A stretch of DNA of 64,000 bases from positions 12,772,349-12,836,348 of the forward strand of contig NC_088318.1 of the NCBI RefSeq assembly GCF_910592395.1. Reading direction: 5' to 3'. Positions 56,101-64,000 of this stretch are shown piece after piece. The translations under genes were made by a program, and so were the position numbers. The DNA comes from Lineus longissimus (lineage: Eukaryota; Nemertea; Pilidiophora; Heteronemertea; Lineidae). The stretch's first letter is position 1. Each line of letters starts with the position of its first letter. The notes beneath the pieces are model-generated. The model saw only the letters and a program-made list of their open reading frames with translations, did not search any database and was not told the origin of the DNA.

Positions 56101-57774
56101 CCAAACAGAATGCACCAACCGTATCTACTGTCTTAGCTTTGAATTCAGGAAAGGGGTCTGTTACTTGAAAAGACACTGTCCTGACAATAAACTTCTGAAG
56201 ACTGACGAGAACTACAATAGGAACATTAAAGCAGGTTATTAATGGAAATAATCTATATTCCGTAGCATGATAATCACTGAATTGGAAGCTGTTATGATGG
56301 TCATTTTGCCCAATTTATGTAATTTCAGAGATTTCGAAAAGCAAAATTGTCGAGCTTTCCCGTAATAGTTCTCATGGAAGACTGTAAATTGTTCCACTTG
56401 CTTTTGCTTCATTTGAACATAGTACTGGCATTGGTCATGCCTATACCGACAATCAGAGTGAGATTGCCAGAAACCCCAATTACCAATTTAGTAAACATCA
56501 TCCTGGCACCAGTTGTTTACAATATACTACGACTCTTGATAATTCATTTTGTATACGACATAGAAGTAAAAAAAGCCTGATCTCAGGATGAGTGATCATG
56601 GACTGATTCCATTGAGTTCCACTACAGTTTACAATGCAGCCATCAGGAATGAGCCAGGAATAAGGCCCTTTTTTCAGGAGAACATCCAGTTTGATTTGGT
56701 CCTGTCTTTGCTTTTTTCCAGACCCCTGTCTGATCAGACCCTCATCAGGTAAGTTTTTAAGCAATTGGCCCGACGAGTTTAGAGCATAAAATCATGACAA
56801 GCAAAGGTTGCTGAATGATCCGGTGGTTGCCAATAGTACATGTAGTGATAAAATATTCCAATTTTGTGGATCTTTAACCCAGAGTAATGAAGGCGCCATC
56901 TGATAAACTACTCTTGTGCATAATGCAAAGGCAGATGCACTATGAGAAAAAGTTGCCTGTGTGCACTAGTATTGGTGGTGATTGAAGGATTGATTGATTA
57001 TATTGGTTGAGATTCTTGGTCACGTGACCAGTTGTCTAGTCCTCCTTGGGACGCGATGAATGCCTCAATATTACAAGGTTCAGAGATTGCAAATACATGG
57101 TGCGTCCTTTCCCTCAAAACTTACTTTAATTCATTCTAGTCTCGCCGTCTTCAACGACGACCACTACCGTTTCACCGAGCTTGAAACCACCATCAAGTAA
57201 GTGACATTAAAATGAAGGAGCTCGTCTTTAAAGGCCTCCGCTGTTCATTCATTTTTAAGCGAATTTGAAAATTTCAAATAGCGTAAATATGTACCACTTC
57301 AGCATTGTCGTTGTGAAGTCAGATACAAATACTATAAATACAATTTACCAAGTTTCAGCAAATTCTTTTGCACGACAACTGTACTACGGCTTTGCGTATA
57401 ACTGCATCTCTATTTTCCTGGACCATTTGTAAAATAATACAAAAGGCGTACCCCACTAGATTTTTCTGACAGGTAAAATTAGAAAATACTCTTAATAACT
57501 GGAACCTTTTTTCTCTAGGCGTCAGTTTTGCCATGTTGACCGTTGCGAAGACAGCAGCACCGCTGGTCGCTCCAACCAAGTCGTCGAAGGTCTTGGACTT
57601 GGACGCGTGCCTACGGGAATGCATCAATCTTAGCGCCAATGTCGGTACCGTCTGCAAGGAATTAGTGTTTCTCGAAGCACACAAGGGATGCTATGTGTAT
57701 GACTTCGTGACGCCGCCATTTGCGCGTCCAATACCCAATGGACAAATACGTTACGTCTTGAAAGGTCCTTGATA
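38106..57774 (+). CDS. Secreted multi-PAN-like-domain protein built from six tandem four-exon modules
   Basis: I do not recognise an orthologue. Exon 1 (38106-38172) encodes a signal peptide (MNKVWILFLGWIYLHAAGVR). Six modules follow, each A domain, 24-nt microexon, B domain, 27-30-nt microexon; then a Ser/Thr/Pro linker exon (57140-57196) and a C-terminal exon (57519-57774). A and B share the core Cys-x3-Cys-x5-Cys-x9-13-Cys with aromatic residues after the third Cys, as in PAN/apple domains. All internal junctions are phase 1 and GT-AG except one GC donor. Without the frameshifted B exon of module 5 the coding sum is 3522 nt (1173 aa), phase-consistent throughout. PAN domains elsewhere bind proteins or carbohydrates; the role here is unknown. 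There is no membrane segment. AATAAA lies at 58040-58045. Confidence 0.85.
38220..38305. mobile_element. Diverged copy of the 984-1140 MITE family
   Basis: cgttttgcgctctctgggtg, aactacagg and ttggatttcttgaaggttgt follow the order of the 984-1140 element. It lies in PAN gene intron 1. Confidence 0.45.
38996..40877 (+). repeat. PAN gene module 1 (A1, m, B1, m)
   Basis: Exons 38996-39280 (A1, 285 nt), 39663-39686 (24 nt, NINCTVSP), 40199-40420 (B1, 222 nt) and 40851-40877 (27 nt, AKCTIIQKP). A1 core: CIAECSNDNYC; ends YNWYTKA. B1 core: FCQTECSHRIDCLNFEH. Confidence 0.85.
39824..39959. mobile_element. Palindromic MITE, ~136 bp, in the PAN gene
   Basis: The left arm (cgcgcgtactctctaaatgt, aaaagagtgaa, agagtgtagttag) is matched by the right arm in reverse complement (aactacactctgggttcact, cttttacatttt, gagagtaggtacgcgc). 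The arms are about 50 bp and the centre is short. Confidence 0.75.
41846..41917. repeat. Small palindrome around tgtgacgta...tacgtcaca
   Basis: The ends tgtgacgtattctgtat and gaatacgtacgtcaca are inverted, with attcgtattc repeats in the middle. It is AT-rich and intronic. Confidence 0.5.
42461..42505 (+). pseudogene. Duplicated acceptor and first codons of exon B2
   Basis: gcagttcctgtgtgtgaatt then ccagcgaac, about 68 bp upstream of the true gcagctcctgtgtgtgaatt and cgagcgaac. It is a short tandem duplication that left a decoy acceptor and an exon stub without the cysteine core. Confidence 0.75.
44271..44640 (+). other. Unexplained protein-like intronic segment
   Basis: 44287-44475 is open and non-repetitive (MLWNQWISPTKNDKPSLNKN ... 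ANDAGRQLLWTLE) and continues as fairly complex sequence. It is not PAN-like and has no matching splice sites at both ends. It may be a fragment of another gene or a retrocopy; I cannot place it. Confidence 0.25.
45183..45255. mobile_element. Diverged copy of the 984-1140 MITE family
   Basis: ttttgggctctggagcataa, actattatacggattttt and cttgaagtgtaggctttatt repeat the order seen at 984-1060. It lies in the intron after B3. Confidence 0.5.
45613..47416 (+). repeat. PAN gene module 4 (A4, m, B4, m)
   Basis: Exons 45613-45894 (A4, 282 nt), 46398-46421 (24 nt, DTDCSLTA), 46849-47085 (B4, 237 nt) and 47390-47416 (27 nt, ESCQVIPKL). A4 core: CQTECTEEYSCNGFEFRSDDC. Confidence 0.85.
47567..47750. mobile_element. 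~220-bp MITE-like family, copy 2
   Basis: Begins tttaaaggagactataggca and ends tcctgcatagccccctttaa; internal tctcgcagtactttgaaa is shared with the FBXO15 copy. It lies in the intron before A5. Confidence 0.7.
48602..48817. mobile_element. ~220-bp MITE-like family, copy 3
   Basis: Begins tttaaagggagtctataggc, contains gcacgaggaatatattta and catattagtcacctgaagac, and ends ctcctgcgtatatttccctt. It lies just upstream of B5. Confidence 0.7.
48888..49111 (+). pseudogene. PAN-like exon B5 with a 2-bp frameshift
   Basis: It opens in frame after a good acceptor (VPVCDFKQTPGVTCQ) but loses frame at 48961-48973, where the tract tttctctctcgag holds one CT dinucleotide more than the other B exons imply. 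Beyond it the second frame resumes the family sequence (LEFCQADCSRQVDC ... SETELMKKTLYSANIR) and a normal phase-1 donor follows at 49112. The length is 224 nt, not 222. If included it stops at once, so it must be skipped, be a pseudo-exon, or be a sequencing error at a dinucleotide tract. Skipping keeps the frame. Confidence 0.75.
49285..49440. mobile_element. Foldback element, copy 1
   Basis: The arms tgaccttttgacctagtttc and the complement of gaaactaggtcaaacgtcaa surround a ~30-bp centre and extend outward through aagaagtatgtgagtaac / gttac-like words. A second copy is at 53835-53990. Confidence 0.7.
49530..53385. repeat. 62-bp satellite-like tandem array, about 62 copies, with higher-order structure
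   Basis: The unit is ggcagtcgtttcttcctata + aatgaaagaaatcatgtcaa + ttcttcctcaaaagcaaaga + aa, 62 bp, repeated for about 3.85 kb with few indels. Variants include ggcgttcggttc, ggtattcggttc, aaccatgtc, aagtcatgtc and agtaaag. Variant order repeats: a dimer at 50552, 50676, 50987 and 51111; a ~185-bp trimer at 51782 and 51967; and a longer block at 51290-51475 almost repeated at 53050-53235. Frames of 61-62 codons arise because three units equal 62 codons; they are not genes. The array lies within the PAN gene between B5 and the next microexon. Confidence 0.95.
53389..54105 (+). pseudogene. Second, decayed copy of exon B5 with its downstream flank
   Basis: 53495-53657 matches B5 from caagccatt onward (FLEFCQADCSRQVDCLGYEY, then SETELMKKNLYSANIR) without the CT insertion. 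It lacks the acceptor and the first ~25 codons, and its donor region has a 5-bp loss (aacatccggtaagg), which puts the junction in the wrong phase. The flank after it, including the foldback and the cggctgataaggtcttcagg segment, copies 49112-49545. That flank segment occurs three times: about 49468, 53389 and 54012. Confidence 0.8.
53835..53990. mobile_element. Foldback element, copy 2
   Basis: ttgaccttttgaccaagttt and the inverted aaactaggtcaaaaggtcaa give better-matched arms than the copy at 49285-49440. It is duplicated with the B5 flank rather than independently inserted. Confidence 0.7.
54731..56748 (+). repeat. PAN gene module 6 (A6, m, B6, m)
   Basis: Exons 54731-54961 (A6, 231 nt), 55411-55434 (24 nt, DNQCSLSP), 56013-56234 (B6, 222 nt) and 56722-56748 (27 nt, DPCLIRPSS). 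A6 is the most diverged: it is about 20 residues shorter and ends FNLYMKT instead of the usual YNWYTK. Confidence 0.85.
57140..57774 (+). other. Linker exon and C-terminal domain of the PAN-module gene
   Basis: Linker exon 57140-57196 encodes a Ser/Thr/Pro-rich stretch (SPSSTTTTVSPSLKPPS), a likely O-glycosylated spacer. The last exon (57519-57774) has CLRECINLSANVGTVC and a later HKGCYVYD, so it looks like a diverged PAN-type core with a longer gap. It ends at TGA after VLKGP. No GPI or membrane signal is seen. Confidence 0.7.
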
Positions 57775-60700
57775 AACGTGACATATCGTATTCAGATGAC
57801 AGAAACATTCTGTGACTAGCATTATGACAGGCAACAGAGGCTGTGTCTTAATTTAGTTTATCCGGTAACCTTTAGATGTTGTATGTATCAAAAACGTATG
57901 ACTTCAGAGGAAGTCATACTTCGAAGTTATTACGTTTTGGTATAATGGATATTTAAACGATGACACACGGAATATAATTCGAAGAATTCTGATCAGTAGT
58001 CTGCGCTTCAGAGTGCCAGCAGTCAAAGACAATTAAAGGAATAAAAGAATTGACAGTAACTGGTATATTTTCAGTTGTCAAGGAGACATTTCAGTTGCTC
58101 GTGTGACGTGTAACATTCTCTGGTTAAAATCCTCGTCTAATTCTATTAAATTCTGTACATGATTCGTTTTGACATGCAATGTTTTCTGCCGAGCACTACT
58201 AGGATATGCTTCGATCACTCAAATACACGATACACGTCGTGGGGTCAGTTGAACTTTGCACCATAAATGAAATGGTCCAGGGACCATGTGCTCACCTCAG
58301 GTAATTTAATGCATGTCATTTGCCGTGGATATGGAGAGAACAGCTCCCCAGAGGTGAGCTAAAAAGATATAATTCGTCCTTCTGCGTAAGAGTTTTTTTT
58401 GGTTCCTTCTGTAAGGACGCGATTCAGAGCTCACGTTTTCACATGTAACGTGTCACTAGTCACTTTTTATGCGTGACATGAAGAACGAACAAGTCAATTC
58501 CTGTCCGCACAATATCAAGTCCGAGAGGGCTGGGCATTTGGCCTGAGGTGGATTCCATTTCCAAAGGATCAAGATGATGCTGCGGTCACCCTACCATAGG
58601 CGGGGATCAGCGACATGGGCAGATTCAAAGACGTATTAAGAAGTGCAGGACACATTTGTATTATTTTCAGCTGCAGATATTTATTGAACATACATTACTA
58701 TTGGTTACATGATATTTCTTGTCAAAGCCAAAATTGCAGGAGCGGTTTCCGATCAAAGACAACATTATTTTATTCCTATACAGATACTCATATGGGTTCC
58801 TACCTGAACACCTGCAAAAGTAATCACCATGATTATGCATGGGCGAATTCGCGTAGAATAAAATAACTTTGTCTTTCATCGGAGGCGAACATTAATATCC
58901 CCCCCCCCCCCGCTGGGTGTTTAGCGCAAGGCGTAGTTACATACACTAAGGTGAACAATGTTACATTTGGTGTACAATTTCTCTTGTCTGGGGCCAAGCA
59001 ATTAAATATAAATTTTAACAGAATACGCCTATATATCCACTGAATGCTTCTCGCTGCATCGTTTTGGATACGGTTAGGAAGGCTTCTGTCAAACTATGTG
59101 TATACATGAATCATTGTTGATAGTACAATAGCAACACATTTGTAATTAAAACGATCCGATGTTTGATACAACCGAGTATGAATTAGTCTCTAACCTGCGG
59201 TAGTTGTTAAAATCTGAACGCATATTTTGGACGCTGGACGCTAAGTTTTGCATCATTGGATTGCACCACCTGCATTCAATAAATCTCCCCTCCAGTCATA
59301 TAAATTGAGTGGGCCTTATCGAAGTGACCGGGCTGGACTGGAACAGTTTGGGACTTTTAGTAGCATGTCTCTCTTCTCAAGACAAAGACCTCTTGAGGCC
59401 AGTGTAGGGCCCACTCTAACATACGACATGACTAAACAACAGACATGACAGAGGAAAAGATTGCTAAATGGTTGAAGAACTAGACCCAATATAATATTGG
59501 AGTAACTATATAATCACTTGGGTAGCCAATCAGGAGCCAAATATCGGTACAAAAAAAAATTGTGGCTATCTTTAGCCGGTATTGAATTAGTTCATATTCA
59601 GCATCCCATATAGATAGTCACATGACAGTAATGTGACCGAAGGTGTAGCAAAAAATAGATGAAAATAAAGCTACCAACGCAAAATAAGTGCTCTTACAAA
59701 GCTATCATCACTAAAATGCGCAATCGGAAGAGCCAACCTTGGGCGATCTCGAGATTGCCGCGCAATTAAAGGATTCTAAAAACGCGCAGCGCAATCTTCA
59801 GATAGCGCTAATCGGTAATTGGCGCAGAAGAACTGCACTGTTCAGCCGCGAGTTTCAGCAGCGGTTCTGTCACGTTTCATAAAACTTCCCCGAAAATAAG
59901 TCTTTGATAGCTGATTAATACGATTTTTACAGAGGATAATCTTCATAATATTTATAACGATATATAGATTTTTCTATCTAGTTGGACAACCGTATCAATC
60001 ATCTTCTTTTTGAGCGAAGAAGCGAGGATTTTCTCAAAATTATGACAAAATTTTGTCATCAACCCCGTCTTAAAAGACCCAGTAAAAATTGACAACATTC
60101 TTTCTTTACCGATAATTGGTTCGACAAATAAGCGAAGGTTATTCTTAACCTGTGTCACACAACATTATGTTAGTGAGTAAAAAATGACGTCATCGTGGTT
60201 AGAGAAGTTGCCCGAAAACGGCGCGTGGCCGGCTGACTGAGTATGCCTAATATCAAATTTGAAGAGTCTATAAGGACGAATAATGACGAAACTCTGGCGT
60301 TTTTCACATCCCAGGTGGTGGCATCTGTACTGACCACCACTATACAATATTCTTCTTACTAAAAACACTACAGTGGCTTACCACTGTGTTCATCCCTTAC
60401 TACCAAGAAGTTGAGCATGTTCTTCCTGTCGGTATAGCAGGGTCTGTTTATTACCCGCTTCTACAGTGTTTTTTCCTTGTCGTTGTTTTGCCGCTTTTAC
60501 AATATCAAAAGTATCATGAGAAATCCTTTTTTGGGGATTGACACCGGTTATACATGTATTATTACTTCATACAATGAATAGCCACAAAATCGCAACGAGA
60601 CCAATAAGTTCAATACATTTTCGGCAAAATCTCACTTTTACAAACTTCTATTATGGTCAAACTTGGGAAACCCTGCCATCATATACACTTTATTCTAAGC

Positions 60701-60971
60701 ATTACATGTAGTCCATGATATAAGTATTTCCTCTCTAAAGCGAAAGCCTATATATTGAGGTAAAGGCATTGCACCCCTCCTCCATCTTAATTTCAGTGAC
60801 CCTCTTTGTTTCAACTGTTCAACGTCTGTCTATACAAACATGTCATCTGTCACGTGTCGTTACGTCGAAGGTACGTCATACAGTCTTTATTAACTTTGGT
60901 CATGTTGACGTATTTTGTATGAACTCTACTTGGTATGTTCCTCAGACCGTCTATCAAATAGACAACGTCTT
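57775..60971. other. Intergenic between convergent PAN and GTPase genes
   Basis: AATAAA at 58040-58045 probably ends the PAN transcript. Further on there are a C-run (58901-58912), AT-rich sequence and short frames without recognisable content. No RNA gene or large repeat was seen. Confidence 0.5.
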
Positions 60972-63900
60972 TTAATGCTGAAAACCGAAAAAACCTTTGC
61001 AGCTCTTGAAAAAGCTCTGGAAAGGATGCCTCCTTCTGAAGCTGGCTGCTGCATCCTGAAACGACGGTCGATTTTGGGCGCTCTGTGCCTGATTGATCAC
61101 GTCCCTGAAATCGTCAAACGGGTCATAACCATCAGCTGCCATGTCACACAATGTTTTGGCATGTGCCTTAACGTTTTCCAGTTGAATGATTCTCTGTTGA
61201 TAGCCTGGGTGCGCTTCAGCCCTCTCAGCCCTGATCAGAATATTAAGGTACTCGACGGTCGAAAGTGGGTTGGGCCTCAAAGCGATTTCGTTCAGTCTTT
61301 CAAGGCCCCGCCTGACTTCAGATGTCATGAAGAGAACCTTCACTTCCAAATTATAGAAATCCTCCAATATCTTATTTGTGAGTTTCTCTGCATTTAACTT
61401 CTCCCCCTGTGCTTTCTCATAACGCTTCTTTAGCTCTTCTGCCGTCTTCTTGACTGTAACAGTCTCAACCACAATCCTGAAAGGTACATTGCGGTGCATG
61501 CTCCAGATGCAGTTTTTCGCGCAGATCCTACAGTTTCCGTCAGAATTCATTGCCGAGCAGCTTCTTTTATCGGCATCATTTGGAATATAACACGGGAAGT
61601 GACAGGTCCGGTTGCAAGTAATACAATTGGTTACATGCTGGCCGGGATTCAATTTCACCTCAACCATTTTGTGCTCTTGTACGGAGTACCAGAAATTCTT
61701 GTTCTTCTCAATATCAGCCTCATGTTGCCTGACGACATTAATTTCAACTCTATACTGCTCAAGTGTGTTGAGGCCAACGTGGATTTCCTGCTGAATTCCC
61801 GTCACATAAACTTCTAACTGCTGCCTCTCGTCTAACACTTCTTTCGTTAGATTCAGACTCTTTCCTTCAACGGTTGAGAGGTCATGAAGAAACTTTCTGA
61901 AACTCACTACTCCCATCTTCCAAAACATCTGATCAAACTCATTGTCCTCAGTGTCATTCTTGGCAAACAAGGCCGAATTGTTGAACTTGTAGTGCGATTT
62001 GTACGGAATCTTTGCTTCGCTTGTGCTTGCGAGAACAGGCGGCCGCTGGCTATCGCTGAAGGTAATCATGAGGAATATGTTGTCTGCAATGTCTTTACCG
62101 AAGAGGGAAAGAATAGAATCGAAGATGTACTTCTGGGTTGGGGTAAGTCTGGGAAGTGATGACTGGGCCACGAAACCAATAGCATCGATGTGATCAACAC
62201 CGTATTCCTTCCTTCGGAAGAGATGTCCGATTGATTCTATGATTAGTCTGTCATTGTTAATCCCTCCTGTGTCTCCAAACCCTGGTGTGTCAATGATCGT
62301 CAGTGTGAAGGGTATCTTAAAGATGTTGTGATGATAAATTGTGTAGACTGTGATCATCTTAGTTTGGCTCTGGTGCTGTGTTTCAAATAGCCCACTTTCT
62401 TCCACCAGTCTGAATCTGTTTTCCTCTGTCCACTCCACTCCAATGACATAATTAAATAAGCCATTGATAAGGGTCGATTTTCCTGCTCCAGTTGCCCCTA
62501 CCACAAGAAGAACCTTTTCCGGCTTTGGAATGGCTGGCTTAGGCCCAAACTCGTACCTTCGTATTCTTTCTTCCTTGTGCATCATATTCAAATGCAAAGG
62601 AACTTGATATAGAGGCATGCCTTTATCTGACGTGACAGGTGTACTAATGCTGATGATATGTTCACGATAAATTTGGCCTCTTGTTCTAGACTCTGTATGA
62701 AATGGACCACCAATCTCACTTGAACAGCTGGAGACAGTTGGGGTGTGGGCTTTGATCCGAAGTAAATATGCCGTTGCTGGATGAAGATTCATGAGTGTGT
62801 ACTCACGCGACAAACCAGGAACTTCGATCATCTCCCAGTCCAAAACTTCTCGACTGAATACCTTGTATTCAAGGGTGAAGTGAGTAACATGCGACTCATC
62901 TGTTTCTGCGTCCCAAACAACGGACATCGATTTTTGCGTAGGTTTTTGTTCAGGAGCCAGCGATGGTGTTCCGGGACATGGTGGTGGTCTCACAACAGGC
63001 AATGATTCAAAAGAGACGGCGCTTTCCGCCAGTTCAGTCGAACCAGGTGCAGTTTGCATGTAGCTTTCACTGCAATCGCCATGGTAAATCTGTCCATCTT
63101 TTGTATTTGCTAAAATACGAATCTGGTACAGAGTGCTCGGTTCAAGATTTTCAATAGTAAACCATGTGTCCGAATTTTCAGTCTGAACGGTTGTCCAAGA
63201 TTCGTCTGGAATTCCATTAGGTTTGTCGCTGATAACTCTGTAGCTGAGAGTGAAGTGTGTTACACTGGAAGCATCCCCGTCCACTTTCCATGCTAGTGTC
63301 AAGGTATTGTGGTTCTCTGGGCCAATGCGGGCTGGTCTACATGGTATTGGAGGCATCTGGTCGGGGCTTGTTTGGAGTACATCAGAGGTGAAGATGATAT
63401 CACTGGTTTGACTCGGAGGGCTCTGCTCTTGAACTGTATTTGAAGCAACACGAAACTGGTAAGGAGTCTTTGGGAGAAGACCTTCAACCGTATAGGCTTT
63501 GTCTGTGTCCTCTGTTTCAACGGTGAACCAGTGATCTTTTTCGCCAGCAACCTTGTACGTCAGCGTAAAGTGGGTAACATGTGAAGGATTTCCGGGAACC
63601 GCCCAAGTAAGCTGGATACAGTTATGTCCAGGAGCTCCCAATGCCTTAGGCTTCTTTGGTATGGGTGGGTTGGAGAATGTTTTCGCTTGCATACTCCCAG
63701 GATCCGTGGTTGTCCACATGGTGTCACTAACACTACTCGGGAGACTTTGACCATAATCTGTATTTGAAGCGATACGGAACTGGTAGGGAGTGTTGGGCAT
63801 GAGGCATTCCACTGTAAATTTCTTTCCCGTGTCGTTTGTCTCAACAGCGATCCAGTGACCTTTTTCTCCAACAATTTTGTAAGTCAAGGTGAAGTGGGTA

Positions 63901-64000
63901 ATATTTCTAGTGTTGCCATGTACCTTCCAGCCCAATGTAAGACAGTTATAGCTTGCCGTTCCAGCAACGTATGGTGTGTTGGGTATTGGGAGCCCATGAC
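60972..64000 (-). CDS. FN3-repeat protein with septin/AIG1-like GTPase domain, intronless, 5' partial at the window edge
   Basis: One open frame runs from the right edge (still open at 64000) to TAA at 60972, over 1000 codons with no intron. Four fibronectin type III-like repeats come first, each with the signature THFTLxYK and a YQFRIASNT-like strand. Then comes a P-loop GTPase: G1 GATGAGKS, G3 DTPGFGDT, and a probable G4 in ITFSDS. A Cys/His cluster follows (CITCNRTCHFPC, later CRICAKNC and WSMH), resembling a zinc site, then a coiled-coil-prone tail (AEELKKRYEKAQGEKLNAEK) and a basic C terminus. G1 and G3 fit the septin/AIG1 (GIMAP-like) group, but the full architecture has no name I know. 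FN3 repeats cytoplasmic with a GTPase would suggest scaffolding; that is inference. There is no signal peptide in the visible part. Confidence 0.88.
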   Translation of the reverse strand, partial: HGLPIPNTPYVAGTASYNCLTLGWKVHGNTRNITHFTLTYKIVGEKGHWIAVETNDTGKKFTVECLMPNTPYQFRIASNTDYGQSLPSSVSDTMWTTTDPGSMQAKTFSNPPIPKKPKALGAPGHNCIQLTWAVPGNPSHVTHFTLTYKVAGEKDHWFTVETEDTDKAYTVEGLLPKTPYQFRVASNTVQEQSPPSQTSDIIFTSDVLQTSPDQMPPIPCRPARIGPENHNTLTLAWKVDGDASSVTHFTLSYRVISDKPNGIPDESWTTVQTENSDTWFTIENLEPSTLYQIRILANTKDGQIYHGDCSESYMQTAPGSTELAESAVSFESLPVVRPPPCPGTPSLAPEQKPTQKSMSVVWDAETDESHVTHFTLEYKVFSREVLDWEMIEVPGLSREYTLMNLHPATAYLLRIKAHTPTVSSCSSEIGGPFHTESRTRGQIYREHIISISTPVTSDKGMPLYQVPLHLNMMHKEERIRRYEFGPKPAIPKPEKVLLVVGATGAGKSTLINGLFNYVIGVEWTEENRFRLVEESGLFETQHQSQTKMITVYTIYHHNIFKIPFTLTIIDTPGFGDTGGINNDRLIIESIGHLFRRKEYGVDHIDAIGFVAQSSLPRLTPTQKYIFDSILSLFGKDIADNIFLMITFSDSQRPPVLASTSEAKIPYKSHYKFNNSALFAKNDTEDNEFDQMFWKMGVVSFRKFLHDLSTVEGKSLNLTKEVLDERQQLEVYVTGIQQEIHVGLNTLEQYRVEINVVRQHEADIEKNKNFWYSVQEHKMVEVKLNPGQHVTNCITCNRTCHFPCYIPNDADKRSCSAMNSDGNCRICAKNCIWSMHRNVPFRIVVETVTVKKTAEELKKRYEKAQGEKLNAEKLTNKILEDFYNLEVKVLFMTSEVRRGLERLNEIALRPNPLSTVEYLNILIRAERAEAHPGYQQRIIQLENVKAHAKTLCDMAADGYDPFDDFRDVINQAQSAQNRPSFQDAAASFRRRHPFQSFFKSCKGFFGFQH

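Noticed and set aside
61494-63157. Plus-strand frames of 60-107 codons opposite the GTPase gene
   Set aside because: Antisense shadows of the intact minus-strand coding sequence.

Overview
The window is nuclear DNA from an animal, most likely a non-vertebrate bilaterian. Genes are split by many GT-AG introns of about 0.2-0.9 kb, and intergenic and intronic DNA is full of minisatellites, foldback/MITE-like elements and tRNA-derived SINE-like copies. Orthologues of vertebrate ANKRD27, SLC25A26 and FBXO15 are easy to recognise. Beside them are two long intronless genes and one multi-exon gene I cannot name. The sequence does not fix the phylum; a lophotrochozoan or an invertebrate deuterostome would both fit.

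Layout. 1-5.5 kb: repeats (an ~80 bp minisatellite, two large inverted repeats), plus a possible exon remnant at the left edge. 5.5-8.1 kb: AT-rich, probably 3'UTR and flank of ANKRD27. 8.1-21.5 kb (minus): a complete 24-exon ANKRD27/VARP gene (about 1150 aa) with VPS9 domain, two CHPLCxCxxC zinc fingernails and two ankyrin blocks. Its first intron contains a complete intronless SLC25A26 gene (mitochondrial SAM carrier) on the same strand. 24.8-26.8 kb (plus): an intronless, divergent TRPV-like channel. 27-30 kb: repeats, including a mariner-like MITE and G-run hairpins. 30.2-35.7 kb (plus): a complete 14-exon FBXO15 gene (500 aa). 38.1-57.8 kb (plus): a secreted protein gene made of a signal-peptide exon, six tandem copies of a four-exon module (PAN-like domain A, 24-nt microexon, PAN-like domain B, 27-30-nt microexon), a linker and a C-terminal domain. 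61.0-64.0 kb (minus, running off the right edge): an intronless gene for FN3 repeats followed by a septin/AIG1-like GTPase, a Cys/His cluster and a coiled-coil tail.

The genes do not form one pathway. ANKRD27 acts in endosomal recycling, SLC25A26 in mitochondrial methyl-donor import and FBXO15 as an SCF substrate adaptor. The most unusual object is the PAN-module gene. Every internal intron I could place is phase 1, so any exon can be skipped or duplicated without shifting frame. Module 5 holds a domain exon with a 2-bp frameshift, next to a ~3.85 kb array of 62-bp repeats and a second decayed copy of the same exon. Exon structures were built by hand from splice motifs, reading-frame phase and similarity to known families; no transcript or database search was available.
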